In this document: positions 46,238 to 46,496 of the stretch, in pieces
How the letters are laid out: each line of letters starts with the position of its first letter
How positions within the stretch are numbered: position 1 is the stretch's first letter
Assembly: GCA_012798115.1 (NCBI GenBank)
Contig: JAAZNV010000014.1
Span: 1 to 46,496 of the forward strand
Direction: 5' to 3'
Origin: a candidate division WWE3 bacterium
GTDB lineage: Bacteria > Patescibacteriota > WWE3 > UBA101185 > UBA10185
Length of the DNA: 46,496 nucleotides
Program-made: the position numbers and the translations under genes
The notes under the pieces: generated by a model
The model's input: only the letters and a program-made list of their open reading frames with translations
Told to the model about the DNA's origin: nothing
Databases searched by the model: none

Positions 46238-46371
46238 CTAGGGCATTTGGGTAGATCCTCCTTTCTATGTTTAGGATAAGAAATAAGCCCTCCTATCCCT
46301 GCATTTCCCAAATGCCCTTAAAAACTTTACTCGCTATGTTTAATCTAAAGACGTAGCGAGTTTTTTTATTT
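46238..46371 (+). ncRNA. Structured tail downstream of tRNA-Gly(ACC), candidate sRNA
   Basis: Long stem AGGGCATTTGGG...CCCAAATGCCCT enclosing GATCCTCCTTTCT and CCCTCCTATCC; terminator ACTCGCTA...TAGCGAGTTTTTTT. Confidence 0.5.
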
Positions 46372-46421
46372 CAAAAAAGGAGGATATAGTCTATAATATC
46401 AAAGACAATCTCATTAGATTA

Positions 46422-46496
46422 GGGGGCGTAGCTCAGCGGTAGAGCAGCGGCCTTTTAAGCCGCGTGTCATGGGTTCGATCCCCATCGCCCTCACCA
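46422..46496 (+). tRNA. tRNA-Lys(TTT)
   Basis: GGGGGCGTAGCTCAGCGGTAGAGCA GCGGC CTTTTAA GCCGC...CATGGGTTCGATCCCCATCGCCCTCACCA, ends at window edge. Confidence 0.96.

Overview
AT-rich bacterial chromosomal segment, most consistent with a Patescibacteria/CPR-like genome. This is inferred from scattered single tRNA genes, tiny intergenic gaps, DUF2207, SIMPL-domain and MacAB-like genes; lineage was not verified. Left ~12 kb is accessory: a minus-strand restriction/defence-like cluster (PLD+SNF2 helicase fusion, Eco57I-like DNA methylase, and a PD-(D/E)XK-like nuclease cut by the window edge and absent from the ORF track), then a compact plus-strand phage-derived island (ParB-like/DNA methylase fusion, TerS-like, TerL, large serine recombinase) ending near a tRNA 3'-half fragment. 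The rest is mostly housekeeping/membrane genes: leuS, map, rsmI, rpmG, rarA, rlmN, a MacAB-like ABC trio, a HelD-like helicase, glycosyltransferases and 12 tRNAs. Most interesting: (i) two atypical tRNA genes, Ala(GGC) with A3:U70 and Gly(ACC) with G3:U70. Both end in CTA where the other ten tRNAs encode CCA, and both are followed by a C-rich structured tail and a terminator sharing ACTCGCTA, which suggests tRNA-headed regulatory RNAs. (ii) Two standalone structured ncRNA candidates with promoter and terminator (~34391-34563 and ~38155-38345). (iii) Unlisted tiny ORFs: a 47-aa basic protein with TTG start and a 25-aa Lys-rich peptide next to a very acidic protein. (iv) A cassette-like array of small unknown genes with similar promoters, bounded by a 62-bp direct repeat. 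(v) The phage packaging-gene island. All calls are from reading the sequence; no searches or folding programs were run.
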